Shown piece after piece: positions 36,982-45,600 of a DNA stretch of 64,000 nt (within the stretch, counting starts at the first letter, position 1; each line of letters begins with the position of its first letter). This stretch comes from Chitinophagaceae bacterium. Lineage in GTDB: Bacteria > Bacteroidota > Bacteroidia > Chitinophagales > Chitinophagaceae. Location: contig JAHBTR010000001.1 in the NCBI GenBank assembly GCA_019638475.1, forward strand, positions 674,723 through 738,722, read 5' to 3'. The notes beneath the pieces are model-generated. The model was not told where the DNA came from, searched no databases, and saw only the letters and a list, made by a program, of their open reading frames with translations. The position numbers were made by a program, and so were the translations under genes.

Positions 36982-39600
36982 CAATCCTTTTACCGTTTCA
37001 ATTACTTTATTCAAATTACTTGCATCTTGACCACCTGCTGTGGCTAATGTTTTTTGACCACCACCACCACCTTTAATAATTGGAGCAACTATTTCTTTAA
37101 TAATTTTATTACAATCCAAGTTATCAGTATTATAATTGCCTAAAACTATATTCACTTTGTTTTGTTCTTTTCCAATTAATAAAATCAAAGATTTGCTTTC
37201 TGTATGAAATTCACCTAAACTTGAATAAACCTTTTTCAATAAATCCATTCCTGCATTAATAATTATATCATGGTAAAAGTCAATCTCTCCAATTTTTTCT
37301 CTTTTTAAAACTAATCTGTCTATTGTTGCATGTGCTTTTAATGAGATTAATGAATCTTGAGCCTTTTCTAGTTCTCTTCTATCTACTAATAGCCCATCTA
37401 TAAACTTCATTACATCTTTTGGATTGCCTAAAACAGCTTTTACATCATTTAATTGTTGCAGTTGTTCATTCATATAATTTTCTGCTGCTTTACCACTTAC
37501 TGCTTCTATTCTTCTTACACCTGCTGCTACAGCAGTTTCATGTTTAATTTTGAAAAAGCCCAATTCTCCTGTATTGCTTACATGTGTACCACCACAAAGT
37601 TCTATAGAATAAGCAGGGTCTATCATTACCACACGAACCACATTGCCATATTTTTCTCCAAACAAAGCCATTGCACCCATTGCTTTAGCTTCATCAATAT
37701 TCATTTCTTTAATTACAACAGGAATATTTTCTCTTATTTTTTCATTGACAATTTTTTCTATTTGTACTATTTCTTCATCTGTTACTTTAGCAAAATGAGA
37801 AAAGTCGAAACGCAAATGCTCATCATTCACCAAGCTGCCTTTTTGTGCTACATGATTACCTAAAACTTTTCTTAATGCTGCGTGTAATAAGTGTGTAGCA
37901 GAGTGATTGTTGGATGTTTCTTTTCTCGTAGTTCTGTTTACTGTTGCAATAACTTCTTTAGAAAAATCTATATCATCAGGCAAGGTTTCTACAAAATGAA
38001 TGAATAAATTATTTTCCTTTTTCGTATCAATAACTTCCAACTTCCAACTTCCAACTTCCAACAAACCTTTATCACCCACTTGTCCTCCACTTTCTGCATA
38101 AAAAGGTGTTTCTGCCAATACAATTTGAAAAGCCTCTTTTCCTTTGGCTTTTATTTTTCTGTATTTTACAATTTTGGTATTTGTTGTTAAATTGTTGTAA
38201 CCAATAAATGTTGAATTGCTTTCATTAATAGTTATCCAATCTTCTGTATCAATAGCTGTGGCTGCACGGCTTCTATCTTTTTGTTCTTTCAATGCTGCTT
38301 CAAAACCTTTTTCATCAATAGTTAAATGATGTTCACTTGCTATAAGTCTTGTAAGGTCAATAGGAAAACCATAAGTATCAAATAATTCAAAAGCTATTTT
38401 TCCTTCAATTAATTTGGTAGATGAAGCATTGGTAGCAGTAATAATATCATCAATCAATTTTAATCCTTTGTCTAATGTTCTTAAAAAAGATTCTTCTTCT
38501 TCTTTAATTACTTTGGTTACAAAATCTACTTGTTGTTGTAATTCAGGAAAAACGTGTTCAAATTGTTTTGCAATAACAGGAAGTAATTGAAATAACAATG
38601 GTTGTTTATAATCTAAATAAGAATAATAATAACGTACTGCTCTTCTTAAAATTCTTCTTATTACATAACCTGCACCTGTGTTTGAAGGGAGTTGTCCATC
38701 AGCTATTGTAAATGCAATAGCTCTTATATGGTCTGCAATTACACGAAATGCAATAGCCTCTTTACTGTCGCTGAAATCGTATTTTTTATTAGTGATAGTT
38801 TCTACTTCAGCAATAGTTCCTGTAAAAACATCTGTATCGTAATTGCTTTGTTTGTTTTGTATTACACGTACCAAACGTTCAAAGCCCATGCCTGTATCTA
38901 CGTGTTTGGCAGGTAAGGGTTGCAGTGTACCATCTTTCAAACGGTTGAATTGCATGAATACGTTATTCCATATTTCAATTACTTGCGGGTCATCATTGTT
39001 TACCAAAGTTTTGCCATCTATTTGTTTTCTTTCTTCATCATTTCTACAATCATAATGTATTTCTGAGCAAGGTCCACAAGGTCCTGTATCACCCATTTCC
39101 CAAAAGTTATCTTTTTTATTGCCTAATAAAATTCTGTCTTCTGCAATTACTTTTTTCCATTCGTTAAAGGCTTCTTCATCTTTGGGTAAATTTTCTTTTT
39201 TATCACCTTCAAAAATGGTAACGTATAATCTGTCTTTATCTAATTTATAAACTTCTGTTAGCAATTCCCAGCTCCATGCAATAGCTTCTTTTTTAAAATA
39301 ATCGCCAAAACTCCAGTTGCCCAACATTTCAAACATGGTATGATGATACGTGTCCACACCTACTTCTTCCAAATCATTGTGTTTACCACTTACACGCAAA
39401 CATTTTTGTGTATCTGCTACACGAGTATTAACAGGTTGCTTATTACCCAAAAAATAATCTTTAAACTGATTCATACCAGCATTGGTAAATAAAAGTGTTG
39501 GGTCGTTTTTTATTACTATTGGAGCAGAAGGAACAATATCATGTCCTTTGCTTTTAAAAAAGTCTAAAAAATGTTGTCTTATTTCAGCAGAAGTCATCAT
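36976..39600 (-). CDS. alaS: Alanyl-tRNA synthetase, with a heptamer repeat insertion in the reading frame
   Basis: AlaRS charges tRNA-Ala. The catalytic core includes FTNAGMNQFKDYFLG, TMFEMLGNWSFGDYF and DTGMGFERL, the editing domain HSATHLLHAALRKVLG and the zinc site ELCGGTHVSNTGELG, and the C-terminal domain ends in a glycine-rich segment GGGGGQKTLATAGG. The start at 39600 (or the next codon, 39597) is preferred because the longer open frame to 39630 would run into a TATCTTTG promoter box. At about residue 513 a 31-base run of (GTTGGAA)n is translated as LEVGSWKLEV between the conserved blocks SGGQVGDKG and IDTKKENN. This replaces a loop that varies in the family, so activity is probably preserved. 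Confidence 0.95.
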   Translation of the reverse strand: MMTSAEIRQHFLDFFKSKGHDIVPSAPIVIKNDPTLLFTNAGMNQFKDYFLGNKQPVNTRVADTQKCLRVSGKHNDLEEVGVDTYHHTMFEMLGNWSFGDYFKKEAIAWSWELLTEVYKLDKDRLYVTIFEGDKKENLPKDEEAFNEWKKVIAEDRILLGNKKDNFWEMGDTGPCGPCSEIHYDCRNDEERKQIDGKTLVNNDDPQVIEIWNNVFMQFNRLKDGTLQPLPAKHVDTGMGFERLVRVIQNKQSNYDTDVFTGTIAEVETITNKKYDFSDSKEAIAFRVIADHIRAIAFTIADGQLPSNTGAGYVIRRILRRAVRYYYSYLDYKQPLLFQLLPVIAKQFEHVFPELQQQVDFVTKVIKEEEESFLRTLDKGLKLIDDIITATNASSTKLIEGKIAFELFDTYGFPIDLTRLIASEHHLTIDEKGFEAALKEQKDRSRAATAIDTEDWITINESNSTFIGYNNLTTNTKIVKYRKIKAKGKEAFQIVLAETPFYAESGGQVGDKGLLEVGSWKLEVIDTKKENNLFIHFVETLPDDIDFSKEVIATVNRTTRKETSNNHSATHLLHAALRKVLGNHVAQKGSLVNDEHLRFDFSHFAKVTDEEIVQIEKIVNEKIRENIPVVIKEMNIDEAKAMGAMALFGEKYGNVVRVVMIDPAYSIELCGGTHVSNTGELGFFKIKHETAVAAGVRRIEAVSGKAAENYMNEQLQQLNDVKAVLGNPKDVMKFIDGLLVDRRELEKAQDSLISLKAHATIDRLVLKREKIGEIDFYHDIIINAGMDLLKKVYSSLGEFHTESKSLILLIGKEQNKVNIVLGNYNTDNLDCNKIIKEIVAPIIKGGGGGQKTLATAGGQDASNLNKVIETVKGLL
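38032..38062 (-). repeat. 7-bp tandem repeat inside alaS
   Basis: On the plus strand AACTTCC is repeated 4.4 times; the gene reads it as GTTGGAA. Because 7 is not a multiple of 3, three units give the heptapeptide VGSWKLE. The array lies in a loop between conserved editing-domain blocks. Confidence 0.95.
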
Positions 39601-39627
39601 ATTATTGTTAGTAAAATTTAAGGTCTG

Positions 39628-39635
39628 CAAAGATA
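39628..39635 (-). promoter_or_regulatory. Probable -7 promoter box (TATCTTTG) for alaS
   Basis: Read on the minus strand the sequence is TATCTTTG, a full TAnnTTTG match, 27 bases upstream of the alaS ATG at 39600. Confidence 0.5.
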
Positions 39636-39774
39636 AGGCAGTGAAAGTGTTATCATAAACGGAGTTTTTAATTTATTAAAATCTTCGTTCTTTTGGCGTA
39701 ATATTTTTGTAATACTAATTTTATTTTCAAAATAGACCAATTTATTTTGGTATAATGCCGATGCAATAGTTGTT

Positions 39775-39795
39775 TAGACCAATGAAATTGGTCTA
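39775..39795. other. Short inverted repeat upstream of the S4-domain gene
   Basis: TAGACCAA and TTGGTCTA form an 8-bp perfect stem with a 5-base loop, 36 bases before the ATG at 39831. A further TAGACCAA copy lies at 39733-39740, and GGTATAAT occurs twice nearby. It could be an operator or a transcript hairpin; nothing shows which. Confidence 0.4.
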
Positions 39796-39830
39796 TTACA
39801 AATATGCTTTCGGTATAATACTGTTTAGTA

Positions 39831-40232
39831 ATGAATACAGAAAAGCTACGTTTAGATAAATATTTATGGGCTATTAGGCTGTTTAAAACAAGAAATTTGG
39901 CAGCAGAAGCTTGTGATAAAGGAAAAGTAAAACTTCATAGTAATACTGTAAAAGCATCTAAAACTGTGCATATAGGCGATGAATATGAAGTAAAAACAGA
40001 AGCCAGAAAATGGGTAATTAAAGTAACTGCTTTATTAGATAAAAGAGTAGCTTATACAGAAGCTATACAACATTATACAGATATAACACCCCCTGAAGAA
40101 AAAGTAGCTATTCAGTATTTTCCTTCTTCTTTTCATACAGGAAAAATATTGAGTAAAATTGGCAGACCTACTAAAAAACAAAGAAGGGATATAGATAATT
40201 TTTTACATAATGAAGAGGAAGAAAAAATCTGA
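39831..40232 (+). CDS. S4-domain RNA-binding protein, Hsp15-like
   Basis: The 133-residue protein begins with a canonical S4 module: LRLDKYLWAIRLFKTRNLAA then EACDKGKVKLHSNTVKASKTVHIGDEY. The basic tail IGRPTKKQRRDIDNF is characteristic of the Hsp15 branch, which in Escherichia coli binds free 50S subunits carrying nascent chains. It stands alone between two regulatory-looking intergenic regions. Confidence 0.85.
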   Translation: MNTEKLRLDKYLWAIRLFKTRNLAAEACDKGKVKLHSNTVKASKTVHIGDEYEVKTEARKWVIKVTALLDKRVAYTEAIQHYTDITPPEEKVAIQYFPSSFHTGKILSKIGRPTKKQRRDIDNFLHNEEEEKI

Positions 40233-40293
40233 TAATGTTGTAGCCTAAATTTTTTATGAATTACGCTATAATAAGAATAATACTGTTAGTCTT

Positions 40294-40435
40294 GTTACAT
40301 TGAGCTTGTCGAAATGTGTAGAAGGCGGTTTCGACATGTTTCGACAAGCTCAACATGACAATATTCAAGCTCAACATGACAATATTCAAGCTCAACATGA
40401 CAATATTCAAACTCAACCAACTTTTGTTTGAATAT
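40294..40435 (+). repeat. Palindromic dispersed element, copy 2, with a 21-bp tandem repeat
   Basis: The core TTGAGCTTGTCGAAAT, a 20-base middle and TTTCGACAAGCTCAA form a long palindrome. Behind it, three 21-bp units (40359-40379, 40380-40400, 40401-40421) repeat the arm end CAATATTCAAGCTCAACATG, and the element closes with CAACTTTTGTTTGAATATTAT. Inverted, the same order of parts occurs at 21945-22062, where the tandem unit is present about once. Confidence 0.85.
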
Positions 40436-40511
40436 TATTTATATAAGCAACTAAAGTTGTGTGATGCTATTGTTGCAAAAGTGTATTTAAAAGAAATTTT
40501 TTAGAAAGAGA

Positions 40512-40910
40512 TTACACCAATTCTTCAGAAGGAACAAGTACTTTTAGTAAAGTATTATATAAAATATCGGCATTAAAAGGTTTAGGAATATAACCATTCA
40601 TACCAAGTGCTAAACATTTATCTTCTTCTCCTTTTATGGTTAAGGCAGTCATGGCAATAATTGGAATATTTGATTTTAGTTCATTTCTTATTATTTCTGT
40701 GGTTTGATAGCCATCAAGTTCGGGCATGTATATATCCATTAATATAATATCATATTGTTTTGTCTTCATTAATTCTAAAGCCTGTGTTCCTGTTTCTGCA
40801 ATATCTGCTAAAGCATTAAATTGAGCAATGGCATGTTTTACTAGCATTTGATTGATAGCATTATCTTCAACTATTAAGAAATATTTATTATTAAGTAGAG
40901 AAAGATTCAT
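40512..40910 (-). CDS. Single-domain response regulator (CheY-like)
   Basis: The 132 residues form only a receiver domain: acidic pair in FLIVEDNAINQML, phosphorylation site in DIILMDIYMPELDGYQ, the threonine of IAMTALT and the lysine in GYIPKPFNAD. The form EDNAINQ and the DIYMPELDGYQTTEIIR block are usual in receivers attached to hybrid kinases. No kinase gene lies beside it, so it is an orphan, perhaps serving a hybrid phosphorelay elsewhere. Confidence 0.9.
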   Translation of the reverse strand: MNLSLLNNKYFLIVEDNAINQMLVKHAIAQFNALADIAETGTQALELMKTKQYDIILMDIYMPELDGYQTTEIIRNELKSNIPIIAMTALTIKGEEDKCLALGMNGYIPKPFNADILYNTLLKVLVPSEELV

Positions 40911-41050
40911 AATAAAATAGAATATTGAACTTGTAAAGAAACTATAACCCTGTCTATTTGAAACGCTAAAAAGGGTTATTCATTGCCCCAAAAAGGTATT
41001 TTATTTTGTTTTTTGCTAATTTTTAACCCTATGAGTGAGTTCATTTCTAT

Positions 41051-41058
41051 TATTTTTG
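41051..41058 (+). promoter_or_regulatory. Probable -7 promoter box (TATTTTTG)
   Basis: TATTTTTG fits TAnnTTTG and lies 37 bases before the ATG at 41096 of the barrel-like protein. Confidence 0.45.
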
Positions 41059-41095
41059 CCACTTAGTGTATAAAATGCACTACTCTCAATTTATT

Positions 41096-41839
41096 ATGAA
41101 GAAAATATATTTTTTGTTTTTAGCCACCATTAGTTTGGTTAGTTGTGTAACTGCTCAGGAAAATATAGATAAGCCTGTTAAAAAAAGTTTTGATTTAAGC
41201 AATCGTACTACAGACCATTTTATGCTTCAGTATGGAGTAGATAGATGGGCAGGAACGCCAGATAGTATTAATATAAAAGGAGGTAGCCGCCATTTTAATT
41301 TTTATTTTATGTTGGATAAGCCTTTTAAAAATAGCCCTAAGTTTAGTGTTGCTTATGGTTTAGGTATTAGTAGTAGCAATATTTTTTTTGATAAAACTTA
41401 TGTTGATGTAAAAGCTCTTTCAGCTTCACTACCTTTTAGTGTAAGTTATCCTGGAACAGATTCTTCTTATTTTAATAAATTTAAGCTAACAACTATTTTT
41501 TTAGAAGCACCAATAGAATTGAGATATTATTCTAACCCTGAGAATACAAATAAATCTTTTAAAGTTGCATTGGGTATAAAAGTGGGTACTATTCTTAAAG
41601 CATATACAAAAGGCAAAGATTTAAAAGATAAAACAGGACTATCTGTTTATGGAAATAAATTTATAGAAAAACAAAATGAACGTAAGTATTTTAATGGCAC
41701 AAAATTGGCTTTATCTGCACGTGCAGGCTATGGCATTTTTGGTGTTCATTTTACTTATCAGGTAACACAACTTTTAAAAGAAGGTTTTGGTGCTGAATTA
41801 AGACCTTATTCTATAGGGCTTACCATTAGTGGATTATAA
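41096..41839 (+). CDS. Predicted outer-membrane beta-barrel protein
   Basis: The signal peptide MKKIYFLFLATISLVSCVTAQ is followed by a domain of alternating amphipathic strands (HFNFYFML, PKFSVAYGLGISSSNIFF, KLTTIFLEAPIELRYY, KVALGIKVGTILKAY, LALSARAGYGIFGVHFTY) that resembles PorT-like or OprF-like eight-stranded barrels. The closing strand is RPYSIGLTISGL. The SLVSC sequence could also be a lipobox, so a lipoprotein cannot be excluded. The ATG at 41096 is used because it opens the signal; an upstream ATG at 41066 is less likely. The last 12 codons are included in a 79-bp inverted duplication with the end of the SulP gene. Function unknown. Confidence 0.72.
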   Translation: MKKIYFLFLATISLVSCVTAQENIDKPVKKSFDLSNRTTDHFMLQYGVDRWAGTPDSINIKGGSRHFNFYFMLDKPFKNSPKFSVAYGLGISSSNIFFDKTYVDVKALSASLPFSVSYPGTDSSYFNKFKLTTIFLEAPIELRYYSNPENTNKSFKVALGIKVGTILKAYTKGKDLKDKTGLSVYGNKFIEKQNERKYFNGTKLALSARAGYGIFGVHFTYQVTQLLKEGFGAELRPYSIGLTISGL

Positions 41840-41878
41840 CATTATTGCTAATGAATAGCCATTACATTTACTTTTTCT
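41800..41878 (+). repeat. 79-bp inverted duplication, left copy
   Basis: The segment from AAGACCTTATTC to TTACTTTTTCT matches the reverse complement of 54516-54594 at 78 of 79 bases. It contains the last 12 codons and stop of the barrel protein and, inverted, the last 9 codons of the SulP gene. Confidence 0.95.
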
Positions 41879-42165
41879 TTCTTTTGCTTTCAAACTTGCT
41901 AATTATACTGTTTATAATTCATAATTAGTTTTAAATAGGTCTATGAAAACTTTGAATAAAGTAATAGATTTTACTCTATCAATAGTGGGTTTTTCATTTA
42001 CAATGTTGCAGGGTTCATTTGAAAGTTCTTGTATTAATGCTAAATATGCTAATATCTCAAAGTCTCTTACCCACACACAAAAGCTAATAAGGAGAAGATG
42101 CGGCGAAGAAAATTATTTCAACTACCATTTTAGTTTTTAGTTTTTCTTTTTTTCGGATTTCGGTA
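41840..42165. other. Intergenic stretch with repeats, no supported gene
   Basis: This contains the end of the 79-bp duplication and a 39-bp segment shared with 54597-54635. A 65-codon open frame at 41943-42140 runs through the second repeat and shows no family features, so it is not called a gene. Confidence 0.6.
42073..42111 (+). repeat. 39-bp inverted repeat, left copy
   Basis: ACACACAAAAGCTAATAAGG and the following GAAGATGCGGCGAAGAAA match the reverse complement of 54597-54635 with two mismatches. Confidence 0.9.
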
Positions 42166-42942
42166 CTATTTATATCTCTCTTGTTGAAAAAGTGTAGTAG
42201 CATTGTTAGTAGTTATAGCAGCTACTTCTGCTGCACTTATTTCTTTTACTTCAGCTATTTTATTTATAATAAATGTTAAATAAGCACTTTCATTTCTTTT
42301 ACCTCTATGTGGCACAGGTGTTAAATATGGTGCATCTGTTTCTACTACAATATGCTTCATATCTATTTGTTTCAAGGTTTCTGCTAAACCTGCATTTTTA
42401 TAAGTAACCACACCACCAATACCTAATAAAAATTGCATATCTGTTATTTGATTGGCTTGTTCTTTACTGCCAGAAAAACAATGAAACACACCCCTTACTC
42501 CTTTTTGGGCAAAAGGTTTTACACAGTCTATTGTTTGCTGCATGGCTTCTCTTGTATGAATAACAATAGGTAAATCAAATTCTAAAGCCCACTCCATTTG
42601 TTGTTCAAAAGCTATTATTTGCTGTTCTTTAAAAGTGGTGTCCCAATAAAAATCCAATCCTATTTCTCCTATTGCAATAAATTTTCTTTTTTGTAGCCAC
42701 ATATAAGCTAAAGATAATTCTTTTTCAAAATTTTCTTGTACAGAGCAAGGGTGTAATCCCATCATCAAAAAGCAATTATCGGCATATTCATGCTCCATTT
42801 TAAACATAGCATTTGTAACAGAGCTATCAATAGCTGGTAAATAAAACTGCTGCACACCCAAATCTTTGGCTCTTTGCATTACTATATCTCTGTCATTATC
42901 AAATTCTTCTAAATACAAATGACAATGTGTATCTATAATCAT
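42166..42942 (-). CDS. tatD: TatD-family metal-dependent hydrolase
   Basis: The TIM-barrel amidohydrolase features are complete: IDTHCHLYLEEF at the start, the metal glutamate in IGEIGLDFYWDT, a histidine in VIHTREA, VFHCFSGS, and the aspartate in VETDAPYLTPVPHRGKRNE. TatD proteins are 3'-5' exonucleases used in DNA repair and RNA quality control. The length of 258 residues is standard. It is preceded by a 359-base gap before the convergently unrelated gpsA end. Confidence 0.93.
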   Translation of the reverse strand: MIIDTHCHLYLEEFDNDRDIVMQRAKDLGVQQFYLPAIDSSVTNAMFKMEHEYADNCFLMMGLHPCSVQENFEKELSLAYMWLQKRKFIAIGEIGLDFYWDTTFKEQQIIAFEQQMEWALEFDLPIVIHTREAMQQTIDCVKPFAQKGVRGVFHCFSGSKEQANQITDMQFLLGIGGVVTYKNAGLAETLKQIDMKHIVVETDAPYLTPVPHRGKRNESAYLTFIINKIAEVKEISAAEVAAITTNNATTLFQQERYK

Positions 42943-43301
42943 TAGTAAAATGGTTTAATCAATTTTCCCAAAATGGTATTTTAAAATTTTTTATATGAAT
43001 TTTATAATAAAAATAATAAACCTCCGTTTATATCTGTACAAATACTTTTTTAATAGTAAAAATTAGCAATAAAATCCAATATGATTGTATATCTATACTT
43101 CAAAAGTATTTTAATGGTTCAAAGTTTTTTTTGAAACCTAATAATCAATATATAAAAAATTAAGTAAGGTCTAAATAATAGAACATTATTAATATAAACT
43201 CGTTTTCATAGGGTACGGATTAAAATCGAGCTGGAGTTTCTACTCTGGCTCTCTTTTATTAATATTTCACTTTGGTATTATTAATACTAAAAAAATACTG
43301 A
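42943..43301. other. Intergenic stretch of 359 bases with one hairpin
   Basis: No gene is supported. At 43228-43251, GAGCTGGAG and CTCTGGCTC could pair as a 9-bp RNA stem with two G-U pairs and a 6-base loop, in sequence clearly richer in G and C than its surroundings. It lies after the gpsA stop, in the direction of tatD, so it could be a terminator, a repeat remnant or a small RNA element. Confidence 0.4.
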
Positions 43302-44312
43302 CTACATTAAAAACTGCTCTATTTCTTTAAAACCTTCTTCTGCTGGTAAATGTTCCCACAAAATTTTATATATAATAGTAGCTATGGGTATAGCAGCTTT
43401 TACATCTTGATTGGCTTTGTTAATACACTTACTTGCATTGTATCCTTCTGCTATCATATTCAATTCTAATTGTGCTGCTTTTACACTATAACCTTTACCT
43501 ATCATATTGCCAAAAGTTCTATTTCGGCTGTACAAAGAATAACATGTTACCAATAAATCTCCAAGATATACTGATGCTGCATAATTAATGGTGCGTTGCT
43601 TTTCTTCAGCTTCATTATTCCAAACTAATTTTTTTAAAAAAGTTACCATTTCATCAGCGGTATTGGCAATATATACACTCAAAAAATTATCACCATATTC
43701 TAACCCATGTGCAATACCTGCCCCTAAAGCATAAATGTTTTTTAAAATAGCAGCATATTGTACTCCTAAAATATCATGGTTGGTAATGGTTTTTAAATAA
43801 TCTGTTCTAAAATAGGTTGAAATAGTATGTGTTGCATTTTCATCTATACCCGAAAAAGTTAAATAACTTAATTTTTCTGATGCTACTTCTTCTGCATGAC
43901 AAGGACCCAATACAGTAAAATAATTATCAATAGCAAATTGAAAGTGTTTGTTTACATATTCATTCAACAATACATTTTCTGATGGTAAAATACCTTTTAT
44001 GGCAGAAATAATTTTTTTTCCTTCAAAAGCATTAGCAGGTAATTGCTGCAACACATCTTCTGCAAATGCAGATGGTACAGCTATAACAAGAACATCGCTA
44101 TTGGCAACTACTGCTTGTATATCATTACTTAATTGTAATTGCTGCATATTAAAATATGCACTACTTGCATATTTAGGATTGTGTCTTCTTTCTTTCATAT
44201 AAGAAATAGTATCAGTATTTCTTATCCACCAGTTAATGGTATTGCCATTATCGGTTAAAATTTTTGCTAAGGCAGTAGCCCAGCTTCCACTTCCTATAAC
44301 TCCAAATTTCAT
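43302..44312 (-). CDS. gpsA: NAD(P)H-dependent glycerol-3-phosphate dehydrogenase
   Basis: GpsA makes glycerol-3-phosphate for membrane lipids. The Rossmann motif FGVIGSGSWATALAK opens the protein, followed by NWWIRN, VIAVPSAF, SAIKGILPSEN, VLGPCHAEEV and the catalytic lysine region LKNIYALGAGIAHGLEYGDN. The substrate-binding segment SRNRTFGNMIGKG is present. The start at 44312 is selected because MKFGVIG is the typical N-terminus; an in-frame start at 44321 adds three residues. A TATCTTTG box lies just upstream. Confidence 0.94.
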   Translation of the reverse strand: MKFGVIGSGSWATALAKILTDNGNTINWWIRNTDTISYMKERRHNPKYASSAYFNMQQLQLSNDIQAVVANSDVLVIAVPSAFAEDVLQQLPANAFEGKKIISAIKGILPSENVLLNEYVNKHFQFAIDNYFTVLGPCHAEEVASEKLSYLTFSGIDENATHTISTYFRTDYLKTITNHDILGVQYAAILKNIYALGAGIAHGLEYGDNFLSVYIANTADEMVTFLKKLVWNNEAEEKQRTINYAASVYLGDLLVTCYSLYSRNRTFGNMIGKGYSVKAAQLELNMIAEGYNASKCINKANQDVKAAIPIATIIYKILWEHLPAEEGFKEIEQFLM

Positions 44313-44334
44313 AGCCAACATAATTGATTATATT

Positions 44335-44342
44335 CAAAGATA
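44335..44342 (-). promoter_or_regulatory. Probable -7 promoter box (TATCTTTG) for gpsA
   Basis: On the minus strand this is a full TAnnTTTG match, 22 bases upstream of the gpsA ATG. Confidence 0.5.
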
Positions 44343-44478
44343 GTATTTGAACAAAGTAATACAAGTTTCTTCTTTATCAAAAATGAATAATAGCAAAGTA
44401 AAATAGATTTTATTTAGTTAGTATAACTTATTGGTCAAAGAAAAATATATTGGTGCATCTTTGTTATAAATATTCATA

Positions 44479-45600
44479 TTGGCAGGTATATACATACATA
44501 TTCCTTTTTGCAAACAAGCATGTTATTATTGCAATTTTCATTTTAGCACCAATCATTCAAGTATGCAAGAAATGCTTGCTGCTATTATGCAAGAAGCTGT
44601 ACTAAACAAACATTATGTACAAGAACCTATTGAAACTATTTATTTTGGTGGTGGCACACCAAGTTTATATAGTGCAGCAGCCATAAAACAAGTAATTACA
44701 CATTTACAACAAATATTTTCAGTAGCAACCAATGTAGAAATAACTTTAGAAGCAAACCCTGATGATATTACAGAAGAAAAATTACAACAATGGAAACAAA
44801 TAGGTATTAATAGATTAAGTATTGGTGTACAAAGTTTTGTAGAAAATGATTTAAAGTGGATGAACAGAGCACACAATAGTACAGAAGCATTTACCTGCTT
44901 GCAATTAGCTACAAAATATTTTGATAATATAACTGCTGATTTAATTTATGGAAGCCCATTTTTGACAGATGAACAATGGATAAATAATATTAATACTATT
45001 GTAAACCTTCATATACCTCATATATCTTGCTATGCACTAACAGTGGAACCAAAAACTGCTCTACACAAACTGATTGAAAAAAAGAAATCTCCTAATATAA
45101 ATACTGATAAACAAGCTGCACAATTTGACATTTTGATAAATGCTTTAACCAAAGCCCATTATGAACATTATGAAATAAGCAACTTTGCTAAAAAAGGTTT
45201 TAGAAGTAAGCACAATAGTAGTTATTGGCAAGGAAAACATTATGTAGGTTTGGGTCCATCTGCACATTCTTTTAATGGAGTTTCAAGGCAATGGAATATT
45301 AGCAATAATGCTTTATATATAAAAAGTATTGCAGCAAATAAAATACCTTTTGAAATAGAAATATTAACAGCTAAACAACAGCTAAATGAATATATAATGA
45401 CTGCTTTAAGAACCATAGAAGGCATATCATTACAATATATTTCAGAAAAATTTGACAATACAGAAAAAGAAAATTTATTAGTAAGAAGCAATCCATTATT
45501 ACACCAACAATTATTGACAATAAACAATCATTTTTTACAACTCACACCCAAAGCAACATTTTTAGCTGATGGTATTGCAGCAAAATTATTTGTTGATTAA
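44479..45600 (+). CDS. hemW: Radical SAM heme chaperone HemW
   Basis: HemW carries heme and belongs to the coproporphyrinogen-oxidase-like radical SAM family. The iron-sulfur motif CKQACYYC lies at residues 11-18 (HIPFCKQACYYCNFHFS), and the GGGTPS motif follows at about residue 56. The lack of the additional N-terminal cysteine pattern and the C-terminal HemW domain (YEISNFAKKGFRSKHN, YWQGKHYVGLGPSAHSF) separate it from true oxidases. The start must be the TTG at 44479, because the conserved N-terminus MAGIYIHIPF begins there and no ATG is in frame nearby. The last 15 bases overlap the convergent small membrane protein gene. Confidence 0.92.
   Translation: MAGIYIHIPFCKQACYYCNFHFSTNHSSMQEMLAAIMQEAVLNKHYVQEPIETIYFGGGTPSLYSAAAIKQVITHLQQIFSVATNVEITLEANPDDITEEKLQQWKQIGINRLSIGVQSFVENDLKWMNRAHNSTEAFTCLQLATKYFDNITADLIYGSPFLTDEQWINNINTIVNLHIPHISCYALTVEPKTALHKLIEKKKSPNINTDKQAAQFDILINALTKAHYEHYEISNFAKKGFRSKHNSSYWQGKHYVGLGPSAHSFNGVSRQWNISNNALYIKSIAANKIPFEIEILTAKQQLNEYIMTALRTIEGISLQYISEKFDNTEKENLLVRSNPLLHQQLLTINNHFLQLTPKATFLADGIAAKLFVD

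Noticed and set aside
35593..39055. Long opposite-strand open frames inside mfd and alaS
   Set aside because: They are shadows of the AT-rich coding strand with no coherent protein families.
39775..39795. Riboswitch upstream of the S4-domain gene
   Set aside because: Only one 8-bp stem is visible and no conserved riboswitch core is recognisable.
41943..42140. 65-codon open frame between the barrel protein and tatD
   Set aside because: It runs across the 39-bp inverted repeat, has no family features and no promoter; treated as chance.
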